64,000 nt of DNA, from positions 744,001-808,000 of the forward strand of contig CP152425.1 in NCBI GenBank assembly GCA_038960095.1. Reading direction: 5' to 3'. This stretch comes from Symbiodolus clandestinus. GTDB taxonomy: Bacteria > Pseudomonadota > Gammaproteobacteria > Enterobacterales > G038960095. Below, piece by piece: positions 44,726 through 54,869 of this stretch; the stretch's first letter is position 1; every line of letters begins with the position of its first letter. A model generated the notes under the pieces. That model saw only the letters and a program-made list of their open reading frames with translations. It did not search any database and had not been told where the DNA came from. Both the position numbers and the translations under genes were made by a program.

Positions 44726-46021
44726 ATGCAAGTGTCTACGGAGCCCTCATCCACGCTGGAGCGCCAGATAACCGTTGAGTTGCTGCCAGAGCAGCTGGAG
44801 CAGGCTGTTGAGGAGGAGCTACACCGCCAGGCAAAGGGGATGCGGGTGAATGGTTTTCGTCCGGGAAAGGTTCCTGTGTCGCTGGTCAAGCAGCAAGAAG
44901 GGAAGGCTATCCGTCGGCAGCAGCGCCAACAGCTGGTGCAAAAGCAGCTTCGCCATGCCATCGAGCAACAAGCATTACAGCCAATTGGTGGGGTAAGTGT
45001 AACGCCTGATCCTCTAGAAGTTGAAGCGGCCAGTTATCAGGCTAATTTTGAGATCTACCCTGAGGTTATTTTACAGGATGTTAGTGGTATTGAGATAGAA
45101 AAGCCCCGCGTTAGCGTAACTGAGCAGGAAATTGAAGATCACATCCAAAAAATGCGACGCGTAATGGCTACCTGGTCCGCGGTACAACAGCCAGCAGGCC
45201 CTGAGGATCGAGTCACTGTTAACTTTACCGGAACGATTGAAGGGGAAGTTTTTGAAGGAGGAAAAGCCCAAAATCTTCGCTTACAGCTATGGGATGAAAA
45301 TTTGCTGGATGGTTTTGTTGAAGGGATTATTGGGCATCAAGCCGGTGAGGAATTTTCCTTTGAAAGTACCTTCCCTAGCGACTACGCTGATGAAGAATTA
45401 CGAGGCAAAACCGCACGATTTTCAGTTCAATTAACTCAGGTAGAGTCCGGTACCTTGCCAGAATTAGACAGCGAAACTCTGAAAACGTGGGGAATTGAGG
45501 AGGGGACGGTTGAGCAATTACAACTGACAGTCCGTAAAGTGCTTGAAGATCAAGTAAAATCGTTATCTCACCAGTCGATGCAGCGACAATTAAAAAATAA
45601 ATTGATAGAACTTTACTCAAGTTTACCGCTTCCTCAGGGATTAGTGGAAAAACAGACTGCCGATTGTGTTTTTCAGTTAGAAGAGAAAGGTAGAAACGTA
45701 GATGCTGCTTCTCGGGAGAGCGTACGTCAGCAGGTAAAGCGTCGCATGACTTTAAAATTACTTTTGAAGGAAGTTGCTAAACAGCGAGAAATCGAAGTTG
45801 ATCAGGAAAGGTTTTTGCGACGTTTGCAACAAGAGGGGCAACACTATGAGCAGCCTCAGCAGTTGTTTACGCAACTTCGGAAGCATCCCGAGTATGCCCA
45901 GATGATGCGTAATGAGATTCTAGAAGAACAAGCTATTGATCTTCTATTAGAAGAGACGTCAGTCAGTGAGAGAGATTACACACTGACTGAAATAGCTCAG
46001 CAATCTAAGGATAACCTGTAG
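44726..46021 (+). CDS. tig: Trigger factor
   Basis: 431 residues (E. coli 432). Ribosome-bound chaperone with peptidyl-prolyl isomerase activity. The ribosome-binding signature is GFRPGKVP (residues 43-50); the FKBP domain includes DRVTVNFTGTIEGEVFEGG, with GHQAGEEFSFESTFP; a helical C-terminal chaperone domain follows. It starts the tig-clpP-clpX-lon-hupB-ppiD-ybaV block, in E. coli order. The sequence has diverged more than its neighbours, as is usual for tig. Confidence 0.95.
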   Translation: MQVSTEPSSTLERQITVELLPEQLEQAVEEELHRQAKGMRVNGFRPGKVPVSLVKQQEGKAIRRQQRQQLVQKQLRHAIEQQALQPIGGVSVTPDPLEVEAASYQANFEIYPEVILQDVSGIEIEKPRVSVTEQEIEDHIQKMRRVMATWSAVQQPAGPEDRVTVNFTGTIEGEVFEGGKAQNLRLQLWDENLLDGFVEGIIGHQAGEEFSFESTFPSDYADEELRGKTARFSVQLTQVESGTLPELDSETLKTWGIEEGTVEQLQLTVRKVLEDQVKSLSHQSMQRQLKNKLIELYSSLPLPQGLVEKQTADCVFQLEEKGRNVDAASRESVRQQVKRRMTLKLLLKEVAKQREIEVDQERFLRRLQQEGQHYEQPQQLFTQLRKHPEYAQMMRNEILEEQAIDLLLEETSVSERDYTLTEIAQQSKDNL

Positions 46022-46107
46022 AGTCGAAAAAGGTATCATGCAACAATCTGATTTTGAAATGGATAGAGTAGAATTTGCTTGGGCAAATGCAAAAATTAGG
46101 AACACCC

Positions 46108-46749
46108 ATGAATAACGATATAACTGCCAGTTTTGCGGCACAAGCCAGATTAGTTCCAATGGTAGTAGAGCAAACTCCTCGAGGGGAGCGTTCTTACGAT
46201 ATCTACTCACGCCTGTTAAAAGAGCGGGTGGTGTTTCTTACCGGGGCAGTTGAAGATCATATGGCAAACCTGATCGTTGCCCAATTGCTCTTTCTAGAAG
46301 CGGAGAATTCTGAAAAGGATATCTTCCTATACATTAATTCTCCAGGCGGTGTAGTGACTGCGGGAATGTCAATTTATGATACGATGCGGTTTATTAAGCC
46401 AGACGTTAGTACTTTATGTATTGGTCAGGCTTGCTCGATGGGCGCCTTTTTGCTGGCCGGAGGTGCTAAAGGGAAGCGTTTCTGCTTGTCACACAGCCGA
46501 GTGATGATTCATCAGCCATTAGGTGGATTTCAAGGGCAGGCGTCGGACATTCAAATTCATGCCAAGGAAATCCTAAAGACTAAACAGATGTTGAATACCC
46601 TCTTAGCCAAGCATACCGGGCAGCCTTTAACGCGTATTGAAAGCGACACCGACCGAGATAATTTTATGTCTGCAGAAGAAGCGGTGGAATACGGTCTAGT
46701 CGATGCACAAATTATGCAGCGCGAACCCACGATAAAGTCTGATCATTGA
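46108..46749 (+). CDS. clpP: ATP-dependent Clp protease proteolytic subunit
   Basis: 213 residues from ATG 46108 (E. coli 207). Serine peptidase with the catalytic Ser near 110 in ACSMGAFLL and His near 135 in RVMIHQPLGG; Asp follows in the SDTDRDNFM region. YINSPGGVVTAGMSIYDTM is the oligomer/oxyanion region. AGGA lies seven bases before ATG 46108; in-frame upstream starts at 46075 (TTG) and 46087 are less likely. It assembles with ClpX, encoded 60 bases downstream. Confidence 0.96.
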   Translation: MNNDITASFAAQARLVPMVVEQTPRGERSYDIYSRLLKERVVFLTGAVEDHMANLIVAQLLFLEAENSEKDIFLYINSPGGVVTAGMSIYDTMRFIKPDVSTLCIGQACSMGAFLLAGGAKGKRFCLSHSRVMIHQPLGGFQGQASDIQIHAKEILKTKQMLNTLLAKHTGQPLTRIESDTDRDNFMSAEEAVEYGLVDAQIMQREPTIKSDH

Positions 46750-46808
46750 TATACTTGAGGTAAAGAGACCAAAGCGAGCCGTGTTGAGCCCGCTAGGGGA
46801 GAAAATTT

Positions 46809-48089
46809 ATGACAGACCGATCTAAAGAGAGTTCTGAGAAGCCATTATATTGCTCTTTTTGCGGCAAGAGTCAGCATGAAGTCCACAAGCTGATTGCGGG
46901 TCCGTCAGTTTATATCTGTGATGAGTGTATTGGATCTTGTAATAGTCTTATTACGGGACAAGCTAAGCAACCTGCTTTTCAGTCACCTCATCGAGAAACC
47001 TTGCCGTCCCCCACAATGATTTGTAGTCATCTGGATAACTATGTTGTTGGTCAAGAGCAGGCAAAGAAGGTGTTGGCAGTGGCTGTGTATAACCATTACA
47101 AGCGACTACGTCACCAAAAGGTTAGCAGTCAAGTTGAATTAGGGAAAAGCAATGTTCTTTTGATTGGGCCTACCGGTAGTGGAAAAACACTATTGGCAGA
47201 AACCTTAGCGCGGCTGCTCGATGTGCCTTTTACTATGGCCGATGCAACCACCTTAACAGAAGCTGGCTATGTGGGTGAGGATGTCGAAAACATCATTCAG
47301 AAATTGCTACAAAAATGCGATTATGATGTACAAAGAGCCCAGCAGGGGATTGTTTACATCGATGAAATTGATAAAATTTCCCGCAAATCGGAAAATCCTT
47401 CGATCACCCGTGATGTTTCTGGAGAAGGTGTTCAGCAAGCGCTATTAAAGCTGATTGAAGGAACCATTGCCTCTGTACCGCCCCAAGGCGGACGTAAACA
47501 TCCTCAGCAGGAGTTTTTACAGGTAGATACCAGTAAAATTCTCTTTATTTGCGGTGGCGCTTTTGCCGGTTTAGCGAAGGTCATTGAACAGCGAACTAAC
47601 ACGAGTACAGGGATTGGTTTTGGCGCTGACGTTAAGGGAGAGCAGGGAAAATCTAACGAAAGTGCGTTATTGCGCCAAGTTGAACCGGAAGATTTAATTA
47701 AATTTGGGCTAATTCCAGAATTTATCGGGAGATTACCCGTTGTTGCTATATTGAATGAGCTGGACGAAACTGCTCTAATACAAATTTTGCAAGCACCTCG
47801 AAATGCCTTAACCAAGCAGTACCAGACTTTAATGCAGTGGGACGAGGTAGAGTTAGAGTTTCATGAGGAAGCCTTGCAAGCGATTGCGAAAAAGGCGTTG
47901 TCACGCAAGGCGGGTGCTCGCGGGTTGCGCTCGATTATTGAAGAGGTTTTATTAGATACTATGTATCAATTACCCTCGCAATCGGGTGTGGTCAAAGTAA
48001 TCGTGAATAGAGATGTTGTAGAGCAGCAGACGCAGCCCCTATTGATCTATGCTCAGCAAGAGGCAGCACAAGCTTTGGGCAATGACTAG
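46809..48089 (+). CDS. clpX: ClpX unfoldase, ATPase subunit of ClpXP
   Basis: 426 residues (E. coli 424). N-terminal zinc-binding domain with Cys15, Cys18, Cys37 and Cys40 (CSFC, CDEC). AAA+ core: GPTGSGKTLLAETLA near 120, the GYVGEDVE pore loop, VYIDEIDKI, and the ClpP-docking IGF loop in STGIGFGADV. GGGGAG precedes the start. No damage. Confidence 0.97.
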   Translation: MTDRSKESSEKPLYCSFCGKSQHEVHKLIAGPSVYICDECIGSCNSLITGQAKQPAFQSPHRETLPSPTMICSHLDNYVVGQEQAKKVLAVAVYNHYKRLRHQKVSSQVELGKSNVLLIGPTGSGKTLLAETLARLLDVPFTMADATTLTEAGYVGEDVENIIQKLLQKCDYDVQRAQQGIVYIDEIDKISRKSENPSITRDVSGEGVQQALLKLIEGTIASVPPQGGRKHPQQEFLQVDTSKILFICGGAFAGLAKVIEQRTNTSTGIGFGADVKGEQGKSNESALLRQVEPEDLIKFGLIPEFIGRLPVVAILNELDETALIQILQAPRNALTKQYQTLMQWDEVELEFHEEALQAIAKKALSRKAGARGLRSIIEEVLLDTMYQLPSQSGVVKVIVNRDVVEQQTQPLLIYAQQEAAQALGND

Positions 48090-48256
48090 CTATTGGCAGG
48101 GGATAGTAGGTAACCTTAAAGCGATTAACGTAACAGGTACGCTTATGCAGGTAATTGAATGATAGTAATTGATTGGACACCCCAAGGGTGCAGCCCTATA
48201 CTCACGGGCGCCTCGAAGTACTTAAGGGTCACAGGGTAAAGGGTAAGAGAGTTAAC

Positions 48257-50698
48257 ATGGAATCTATATGTCCTAAACGTATTGAAATGCCTGTATTACC
48301 GCTGCGCGATGTGGTCGTTTATCCCCATGTGGTTATTCCGCTTTTTGTGGGCAGGGAGCGATCGGTTCGCTCTTTAGAGGCTGCAGAAGCTGCGATGGAG
48401 CAAGATCAGCAGGTACTTTTATTGGCACAAAAAGAGGCATCCGTTGATGAACCCTCTGTCAATGATCTCTACCAAATCGGGACTATTGCCACTATCCTGC
48501 AAATGCTAAAGCTACCGGATGGCACCGTAAAAGTTATGGTACAGGGACAGCAGCGTGCTTATCTGCATGAATTGGTAGATAATGGAAGATACTTTGTTGC
48601 AAAAGTACAACCGATTGATAGCATAGAGCCAGAAAGCCGTGAGCAGGAGGTATTGGTTCGTGCGATACTCAACCAATTCGAATCTTATGCCAAATTAAAT
48701 AAGAAAATTTCATCGGAAGCGCTTAAAGAGCTCTACAACATTAAAGATGTCTGTTGGTTAGCAGATGCCATTTCAGCCCATATGCCTTTAAAAGTTTCTG
48801 ATAAACAGAAGGCATTGGAAATGGAATCAGTGACTGAACGATTGAAATATTTAATGTCAGTTATGGAGGAGGAGATTGAGATCCTTCAAATGGAGCGACG
48901 GATCCGGGGCCGGGTCAAAAAGCAGATGGAAAAGAGCCATCGCGAATATTTTTTAAATGAGCAGATAAAAGCGATCAATAAAGAGCTCGGCGAGTTAGAT
49001 GAAGTTCCGGACGAACACGAATTATTTAAACGCAAAATTGAAGCGGCCAAAATGCCTAAAGAGGCTCGTGCTAAAGCAGAGACAGAATTACAGAAATTAA
49101 AGATGATGTCTCCGATGTCCGCTGAAGCAGTCGTGGTTCGTAGCTATATTGATTGGATGCTACAGGTCCCCTGGCACCATCGCAGTCGTATTAAAAAGTC
49201 ATTAGCAGAAGCTCAAGCAGTGTTAGATGCTGATCATTATGGTTTAACCCGAGTTAAAGAGAGAATTGTTGAGTATTTGGCTGTACAGAATCGCGCTAAA
49301 AAAGTTAAGGGCCCTATCCTCTGTTTGGTGGGACCACCGGGGGTTGGTAAGACTTCGCTAGGACAATCAATTGCACGAGCAACCGGTCGTCAATATGTTC
49401 GAATGGCTTTAGGTGGAGTCCATGATGAAGCGGAAATTCGCGGGCACCGACGCACCTACGTTGGTTCATTACCTGGTAAGATTATCCAGAAAATGGCTAA
49501 AGCTGGGGTTAAAAATCCGCTATTTTTGCTCGATGAAATCGATAAAATGGCGCTCAATATGCGAGGTGATCCCGCCGCTGCTTTATTAGAGGTTTTAGAT
49601 CCCGAGCAAAATAGCACGTTTAATGATCACTATTTAGAGGTTGATTATGATCTCTCGGATGTGATGTTTGTTGCCACCTCGAATTCATTGAATATTCCAG
49701 CTCCCTTATTAGATCGGATGGAAGTTATTCGGCTTTCTGGTTACACCGAAGATGAAAAGTTAAACATTACCAAGCAGCATTTACTCAGTAAACAGTTTGA
49801 GAAAAACGCGGTAAAAACAGGTGAATTAACCATTGAGGATGATGCGATTTTAGGCATTATTCGTTATTACACCCGCGAAGCGGGAGTGCGTAATTTAGAA
49901 CGGGAAATCTCTAAACTATGCCGAAAGACGGTCAAAAATCTGCTGTTAGAACCTTCGAAGAAGGCAGAAACTATTAATAAGGTAAACTTAAAAGAGTTTC
50001 TGGGCGTACAACGCTTTGATTACGGATTAGCACACCAAGAAAATCGTATCGGGCAGGTGACAGGATTAGCTTGGACAGAGGTAGGCGGCGATTTGCTGAC
50101 GATTGAAACCGCAGCTGTTCCTGGAAAAGGTAAAATAACTTACACAGGATCTTTGGGCGACGTCATGCGTGAATCAATGCAGGCGGCGCTAACCGTAGTG
50201 CGTGCTCAAGCTGATAAATTGCAAATCAGCACTGGTTTTCAAGAGAAATTGGATATCCATGTACATGTTCCGGAAGGCGCCACTCCGAAAGATGGCCCTA
50301 GTGCAGGCATTGCGGTTTGTACCGCTTTGGTTTCGACCCTAACCGGAAATGCTGTTCGGGCTGATGTGGCAATGACCGGTGAGATTACCTTACGGGGTCA
50401 GGTACTGCCGATTGGCGGATTAAAAGAGAAATTGTTGGCTGCTCACCGAGGTGGGATTAAAACGGTCCTGATTCCAAAAGAGAATAGTCGTGACTTAGAA
50501 GAGATACCTGATAATATTAAGGAGACCTTGGTAATCCATCCTGTCCGCCAGATTGAAGAGGTATGGACATTAGCCTTACAGGATCCCCCATTCGCCAATG
50601 TCACAAATAAAGTAATGAACCCGGGAATTATTCCAGCATTACTAGAGAGTAATATTAACGGCGCTGAGCTAACCACGCCTACGATTAATACTCACTAA
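48257..50698 (+). CDS. lon: Lon ATP-dependent protease
   Basis: 813 residues from ATG 48257 (E. coli 784), the extra length being a C-terminal tail rich in Asn/Thr. LAN domain at the start (MPVLPLRDVVVYPHVVIPLF), Walker A GPPGVGKTSLGQ near 358, FLLDEIDKM, and the Ser-Lys dyad with the Ser in TPKDGPSAGIAV near 679 and the Lys in GGLKEKLLAAHRGG. The frame is open upstream to 48173, but homology begins at MESICPKRIEMPV. AAGAGAG precedes the ATG. Confidence 0.97.
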   Translation: MESICPKRIEMPVLPLRDVVVYPHVVIPLFVGRERSVRSLEAAEAAMEQDQQVLLLAQKEASVDEPSVNDLYQIGTIATILQMLKLPDGTVKVMVQGQQRAYLHELVDNGRYFVAKVQPIDSIEPESREQEVLVRAILNQFESYAKLNKKISSEALKELYNIKDVCWLADAISAHMPLKVSDKQKALEMESVTERLKYLMSVMEEEIEILQMERRIRGRVKKQMEKSHREYFLNEQIKAINKELGELDEVPDEHELFKRKIEAAKMPKEARAKAETELQKLKMMSPMSAEAVVVRSYIDWMLQVPWHHRSRIKKSLAEAQAVLDADHYGLTRVKERIVEYLAVQNRAKKVKGPILCLVGPPGVGKTSLGQSIARATGRQYVRMALGGVHDEAEIRGHRRTYVGSLPGKIIQKMAKAGVKNPLFLLDEIDKMALNMRGDPAAALLEVLDPEQNSTFNDHYLEVDYDLSDVMFVATSNSLNIPAPLLDRMEVIRLSGYTEDEKLNITKQHLLSKQFEKNAVKTGELTIEDDAILGIIRYYTREAGVRNLEREISKLCRKTVKNLLLEPSKKAETINKVNLKEFLGVQRFDYGLAHQENRIGQVTGLAWTEVGGDLLTIETAAVPGKGKITYTGSLGDVMRESMQAALTVVRAQADKLQISTGFQEKLDIHVHVPEGATPKDGPSAGIAVCTALVSTLTGNAVRADVAMTGEITLRGQVLPIGGLKEKLLAAHRGGIKTVLIPKENSRDLEEIPDNIKETLVIHPVRQIEEVWTLALQDPPFANVTNKVMNPGIIPALLESNINGAELTTPTINTH

Positions 50699-50774
50699 CT
50701 CTTGTTAGGGAGCACTTGGCATCCTTATTGCCTAAAGCATTGAGTTTAAGAAAAACTTGTTAAGAGGATATCGC

Positions 50775-51050
50775 GTGAATAAGTCGCAATTAACTGAAAA
50801 GCTAATGTTAGAAACTAAGCTATCTAAAGCGGCAGCTGCTCGCTTCTTAGATACTTTATTGGAAACCATTACTGAAACCCTTGCTAAGGGTGACTCAGTG
50901 GCGCTCATTGGCTTTGGAAGCTTTGTCGTGCGTGAGCGTGCAGAGCGTTCAGGGCGTAATCCTAAAACTGGGGGAGCAATTGTATTAGCGGCAGCTAAAG
51001 TTCCTGTGTTTCGGGCTGGTAAATCACTTAAAGATCGACTCAATGGTTGA
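50775..51050 (+). CDS. hupB: DNA-binding protein HU-beta
   Basis: 91 residues (E. coli 90). Starts at GTG 50775, with AAGAGGA seven bases before; the product begins VNKSQLTEKLM. The helical base (SKAAAARFLDTLLETI) and the DNA arm GFGSFVVRERAERSGRNPKTG with the conserved RNP are intact. A nucleoid protein; position after lon is as in E. coli. Confidence 0.95.
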   Translation: MNKSQLTEKLMLETKLSKAAAARFLDTLLETITETLAKGDSVALIGFGSFVVRERAERSGRNPKTGGAIVLAAAKVPVFRAGKSLKDRLNG

Positions 51051-51205
51051 TGATGCTGATCATTGACAGCAAGCTTAACCACTGAATGGCAGGGCTGTTT
51101 ATCATAGAGGTTTGATGCCTAGCTAATAGGGTTTCTAGCGTGCTGCTTTTATCCTGTCTATCTATGCTCCTAATTTTAGAATTTTAATAACGGGGAGATT
51201 CCCAA

Positions 51206-53077
51206 GTGATAATGGACCATTTGCATCGCTCAGCTCGAGGTTGGGTAGTAAAAATATTAGTGGTATTACTGATTGCCTCACTATTATTGGGCGGTTTCTG
51301 GGGGTATTTACCAATCCTACTGAAAGGAGGGCGGCAAACGGTTGCCATTGTCAACGGTGAGAAGATAGATTATCAGCAGCTTGAATCGATATATCAATCA
51401 AATTTGCGAAGGCTGCAATCTCAGTGGGGGGAATCTTTTGCTGCGTTAGCAGAAGATCATACTTATCTGCAAGGGATAAAGCGCCAGATTTTAGAACAGT
51501 TGATCGACCAGCAACTGTATCAGCATTACACTAATCAATTAGCTTTACAGATCGACGATTCAGAAATAACAGCGACGATACAACAGATTAGTAGTTTTCA
51601 AACAGCAGGGAAATTTGATCCAAAGCGTTACCAAGCTATCTTACAAGAAAATAGATTGACTGAGGAAGAAGTCCAAAAGCGGATAAAGCAAAATCTGATT
51701 TACAAACAGCTGGCAACAGCAATTACTAATAGTGAATTTGTGTTACCGGCAGAGAATCAGCGCCTCTATTTGCTTTGGAAGCAACAGCGAGAGATAAGGA
51801 CTGCTACAATAGCGGTTAAACCCCTGATAGCAAAGCAAAGCGTTGAAGAGGCAGTTGCTAAAAAATATTATGAAGAGCATTTGGCGGATTTCATGACCCC
51901 TGAACGTCTTAAGGTGCGTTATCTCTCGGTGAATGCATCTGCACTATTAGAGGGAATTTTGGTTTCTGACCAAGAGGTAGAATCTCATTACCAAAAGTAT
52001 CCTCAGCGCTATTCGCAGCCGGCACGACAGCATATTCATTTAATCCGAGTAGCAACTGCCGAACAAGCGGAAAAGCTATTAAGCCAACTTAAAGAAAAAA
52101 ACGGTGACTTTGCCAGCTTGGCTAAGGAACATTCAACTGATACTTTAACGGCGGCTAAAGGCGGCGAGGTTGGTTGGATTGATTTGGGTAATTTACCAAC
52201 AGCTTTAGAGCAAGCATTAACCAATTTACAGCCTGGTCAGCTGTCGGAAGTCGTTCAGGCTGACGATGGTTACTACTTGCTGCGCCTTAATCAGCAGCAG
52301 GCTGAGCAGCAACACCCACTTCAGCAGGTTAAAGCAGAAATTATAGCATCATTACGACAGCAAAAAGCCAGCGAGCAATTTAAGCAGTGGCAACAGCAAA
52401 GCCAGCAATTGCTGGATGAGCAACCAGAAAACTTAGCGGCCATTGAAAAACTGATCCCGATTAAAGCCCAAGAGAGTGACTGGTTTAGCCGAAATCAGCC
52501 ACCTGCCGAGCTAGCTTTTGCACCGGTCATTCAAGCGCTGTTTGATAAAGAACCCTTACCATCGGCTGTTGAATGGGTTGCCGTGGGATCTGATCAAGCC
52601 GTGGTCATTCAGTTGCTAGCGCGCCAAGCTTCTGAGCAACAACCTTTTGAACAGGTTGCTTCAAAAATTATTGAAGAAGAGCAGCGCAAAAAAGCACAAC
52701 AAGCGGCACGTCAGCAAGCAGAAACTCTGTTGCTGACCTTACGTGAAAAGCCTGATGAACGGCAGAAAGCGATGCAGGAAGCAGAAACCACTTGGAGTGA
52801 AAGGCAGTGGTTAACCCGACAATCGGTAAATGCTGAGTTAGTGGCTGCGGTGTTTTCCCATCCCAAACCAACGGGTGAACAGCCTACTTATGGGCTGGCT
52901 GAGAATGCTGAGGGTGATTTAGTACTATTTGAGCTGTTACAAATTAAAGCCACTGAAGAACCGCAGGAACGAAAACTGTACTTAGCCGCTTTTTTACGGC
53001 AACGAGTGGAATTTTTGGTTAACAGCTTAGATGCTAGCCTACGGCAGCATGCCACCATCACCCGAAGTAAGCTATGA
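51206..53077 (+). CDS. ppiD: Periplasmic folding chaperone PpiD (SurA-N/parvulin)
   Basis: 623 residues (E. coli 623). One N-terminal membrane anchor (VVKILVVLLIASLLLGG), then a SurA-N-like chaperone region and a parvulin domain around 265-355 (ARQHIHLIRVATAEQAEKLL, GEVGWIDLGNLP). It assists newly exported proteins at the SecYEG exit. GGGGAGA is ideally spaced from GTG 51206; ATG 51212 is a second choice. Gln-rich in its periplasmic half. Confidence 0.93.
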   Translation: MIMDHLHRSARGWVVKILVVLLIASLLLGGFWGYLPILLKGGRQTVAIVNGEKIDYQQLESIYQSNLRRLQSQWGESFAALAEDHTYLQGIKRQILEQLIDQQLYQHYTNQLALQIDDSEITATIQQISSFQTAGKFDPKRYQAILQENRLTEEEVQKRIKQNLIYKQLATAITNSEFVLPAENQRLYLLWKQQREIRTATIAVKPLIAKQSVEEAVAKKYYEEHLADFMTPERLKVRYLSVNASALLEGILVSDQEVESHYQKYPQRYSQPARQHIHLIRVATAEQAEKLLSQLKEKNGDFASLAKEHSTDTLTAAKGGEVGWIDLGNLPTALEQALTNLQPGQLSEVVQADDGYYLLRLNQQQAEQQHPLQQVKAEIIASLRQQKASEQFKQWQQQSQQLLDEQPENLAAIEKLIPIKAQESDWFSRNQPPAELAFAPVIQALFDKEPLPSAVEWVAVGSDQAVVIQLLARQASEQQPFEQVASKIIEEEQRKKAQQAARQQAETLLLTLREKPDERQKAMQEAETTWSERQWLTRQSVNAELVAAVFSHPKPTGEQPTYGLAENAEGDLVLFELLQIKATEEPQERKLYLAAFLRQRVEFLVNSLDASLRQHATITRSKL

Positions 53078-53219
53078 TGCCAGCTGTCAATTAAAATCCG
53101 TTATCGGATTGTCAGTTTTCGATCGGGTAGGAGTTTTCCAGTCATTGGTTGTTGTTGATTGATGTCATTTTTGGCAAGGTATTATCTGACAACAACAGTC
53201 TATGTCTGTGGAGGCTCCT

Positions 53220-53528
53220 ATGCAGCTGCGCTATTATGTTCAGATTTCACTTTTAATATTATCAATAAGCGGCATTAGTTTTCCGACCTTTGCGACCTCT
53301 AAAAGCACTGCTCAACAACCCATTATCTCAGAGAATCAGGTAATACATCTTAACCAAGCTTCCCTAGAAGAGCTGATCAGTTTGAAAGGAATAGGCCATA
53401 AGCGTGCCCAAGCAATTGTAGATTATCGAAAAACACAGGGGCCTTTTATCTCGATAGAACAATTATTAGAGGTTCCTGGTATCAGCAGCCGACTGCTTGA
53501 ACAAATTCGTTGTCGTTTAGCGTTATAA
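53220..53528 (+). CDS. ybaV: ComEA/YbaV-type helix-hairpin-helix protein
   Basis: 102 residues from ATG 53220, with GGAGG shortly before. A signal peptide (QISLLILSISGISFPTFA) is followed by a tandem helix-hairpin-helix: NQASLEELISLKGIGHKRAQ and SIEQLLEVPGISSRLLEQI. The family binds DNA, and ComEA takes part in DNA uptake; the role of YbaV in enterobacteria is unsettled. It closes the conserved tig-ybaV block. Confidence 0.9.
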   Translation: MQLRYYVQISLLILSISGISFPTFATSKSTAQQPIISENQVIHLNQASLEELISLKGIGHKRAQAIVDYRKTQGPFISIEQLLEVPGISSRLLEQIRCRLAL

Positions 53529-54290
53529 CAATGAATACGCCAAGTGACCTGGTGTGTTGGTAAGAGATTTGCCAGCGCTTAAAACGCCCCTAATGGAGCC
53601 GGCCGCTAGGGTAATGTCAACAGCGCCCTAGTGCTGGCCTATCTATCCCTTGGGCTTATTTCGCTAATGCATTGGCTTGATGTCAGTGATTGGCGTCGCG
53701 AATCACTCAGGTTATTGCTGAAATCTTCCGTTTGAGCGGTCAGTTGCTTGGCCAAGGTCTGCTTACTGTCAGCTTCTTTGGTGCGATTCTCCAGGAAGGT
53801 GCCCACTTCGCGGGTGAGGGCGCCGACAATCTGGAAGCCGGCTTCTATTTCTTGCTGATTGAAGATGGGTTTCAGGGCGTTGCTGCTAACTTGGTCGCTG
53901 ATACCCTGAAGCTAATGCCGACAGCACTTGTAGCTTTTCCAAATAACTGTAACGGTTTCCAAATTGTTAAAGAACCAGGGCCAATATTAATTGATACACA
54001 TAAACTACTTATAAAGTAAATTAGCCACCAGTTTTCTCTTTATTTTCCTTATCCACAATATGTACCTCTAATAATTCTCCCTCTGGAGATACTCGGGCAT
54101 AAGAGCCATCATAAAAATCTTCGTATTTAAATTTAACACCTGTAGGGATGACTTCCTCATAATCAAAACACAAGCCTTATTTTTTCCATAATTGCCCGGA
54201 TCAGCCTTATCAATACGTGCTTAGCGGCACGAGATACTGTTCGATCTTGAGGGCAATAAAAAGATATGTCACCGGGGTTTAATCTACTCA
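53529..54290. other. Debris region: two-partner-secretion adhesin/toxin fragments
   Basis: Contains the adhesin fragment at 53639-53911 (minus) and, also on the minus strand at 54021-54173, a 50-codon stretch reading FDYEEVIPTGVKFKYEDFYD and RVSPEGELLEVHIVDK to a stop. That stretch has no start and no family I can name; its position next to a CdiA/FhaB-like fragment would suit a toxin C-terminus or immunity remnant. Nothing else is supported. Confidence 0.4.
53639..53911 (-). pseudogene. Filamentous-haemagglutinin/CdiA-like internal fragment
   Basis: Ninety codons without a start read ALKPIFNQQEIEAGFQIVGA, LTREVGTFLENRTKEADS and KQTLAKQLTAQ, a pattern that I associate with the region before the toxin tip of CdiA/FhaB-type exoproteins. 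Stops bound both ends. No transporter partner (CdiB/FhaC) is in the window. Identification is from remembered patterns only. Confidence 0.4.
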
Positions 54291-54391
54291 ACAAGCTTTA
54301 AGCCAAGATTTATCACAAACTCACCGGTGATATTCCCAGTGATCAGTTGGGGATCATTAACCTTTATGGGCTAAGGATCAAGATATAAGAC
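54291..54391. repeat. Dispersed repeat R, uninterrupted copy
   Basis: From ACAAGCTTTAAGCC to ATATAAGAC, 101 bases. The left half resembles 59098-59151 and the right half is identical to 808-858 and similar to 60913-60964. Here the GATC at 54341-54344 carries no insertion, so this copy shows the empty target of IS1182. Confidence 0.8.
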
Positions 54392-54610
54392 TTCCTGGAC
54401 GAGCTTTTTCGCTTACCTTTCAATGCATGAGCGGTCTGTGCACAATATCTTTTACAAGACCTATTGCGCTTTAGCTCACGTGACACCGTGTTGTGATTAA
54501 CGCTGATACTATCCGCTACCTTGCGCTGTGAAAAATCATTATCGTGTAGGGTGTGTATCGGGTATCGTTGACCTGTTTTTCAATCTCTAGAAGGGTGCCC
54601 TTATTCCGTT
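54392..54610 (-). pseudogene. IS30-family transposase, N-terminal fragment with left end
   Basis: Reads YPIHTLHDNDFSQRKVADS and ISVNHNTVSRELKRNRSC, the N-terminal HTH of an IS30 transposase, cut at the boundary with repeat R. The element end (CGTTAATCTAG) lies at about 54595-54605 and matches 27598-27655. Confidence 0.75.
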
Positions 54611-54869
54611 AATCTAGCCATTATTTCGTGATCAAGGGTTCCTTATGAAGTTGCAAAAATCGGTCCTATTTTTAGGATTATAGTTAGCCTGCTTTTATTA
54701 TCTAGGTCTTTTAGGCAGGTAAAATTCATTTTATTAGAAATTTAAAGACACAATATTAATATTTTTGTCAATTTTTAATTAATTTAGATAAAACGGTAAG
54801 CAAGGCTAGCTACTAAATTTTTTTGTTTAGCGTATGATAGCGGTTATGGTATTAACCTTCCTAAGGTTT
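54611..54869. other. AT-rich upstream region of rsmB
   Basis: No gene. In E. coli def and fmt precede rsmB; here neither is present, only AT-rich sequence after IS debris. Confidence 0.4.

Noticed and set aside
48140..48190. Sigma-32 promoter upstream of lon (TTGAA ... CCCCAA)
   Set aside because: Spacing of about 20 bases is too long for the sigma-32 consensus, so not listed.
53690..54019. 109-codon plus-strand frame with no stops
   Set aside because: It is the antisense of the adhesin-like fragment, whose minus-strand translation has the better protein pattern; the plus frame lacks a ribosome binding site.
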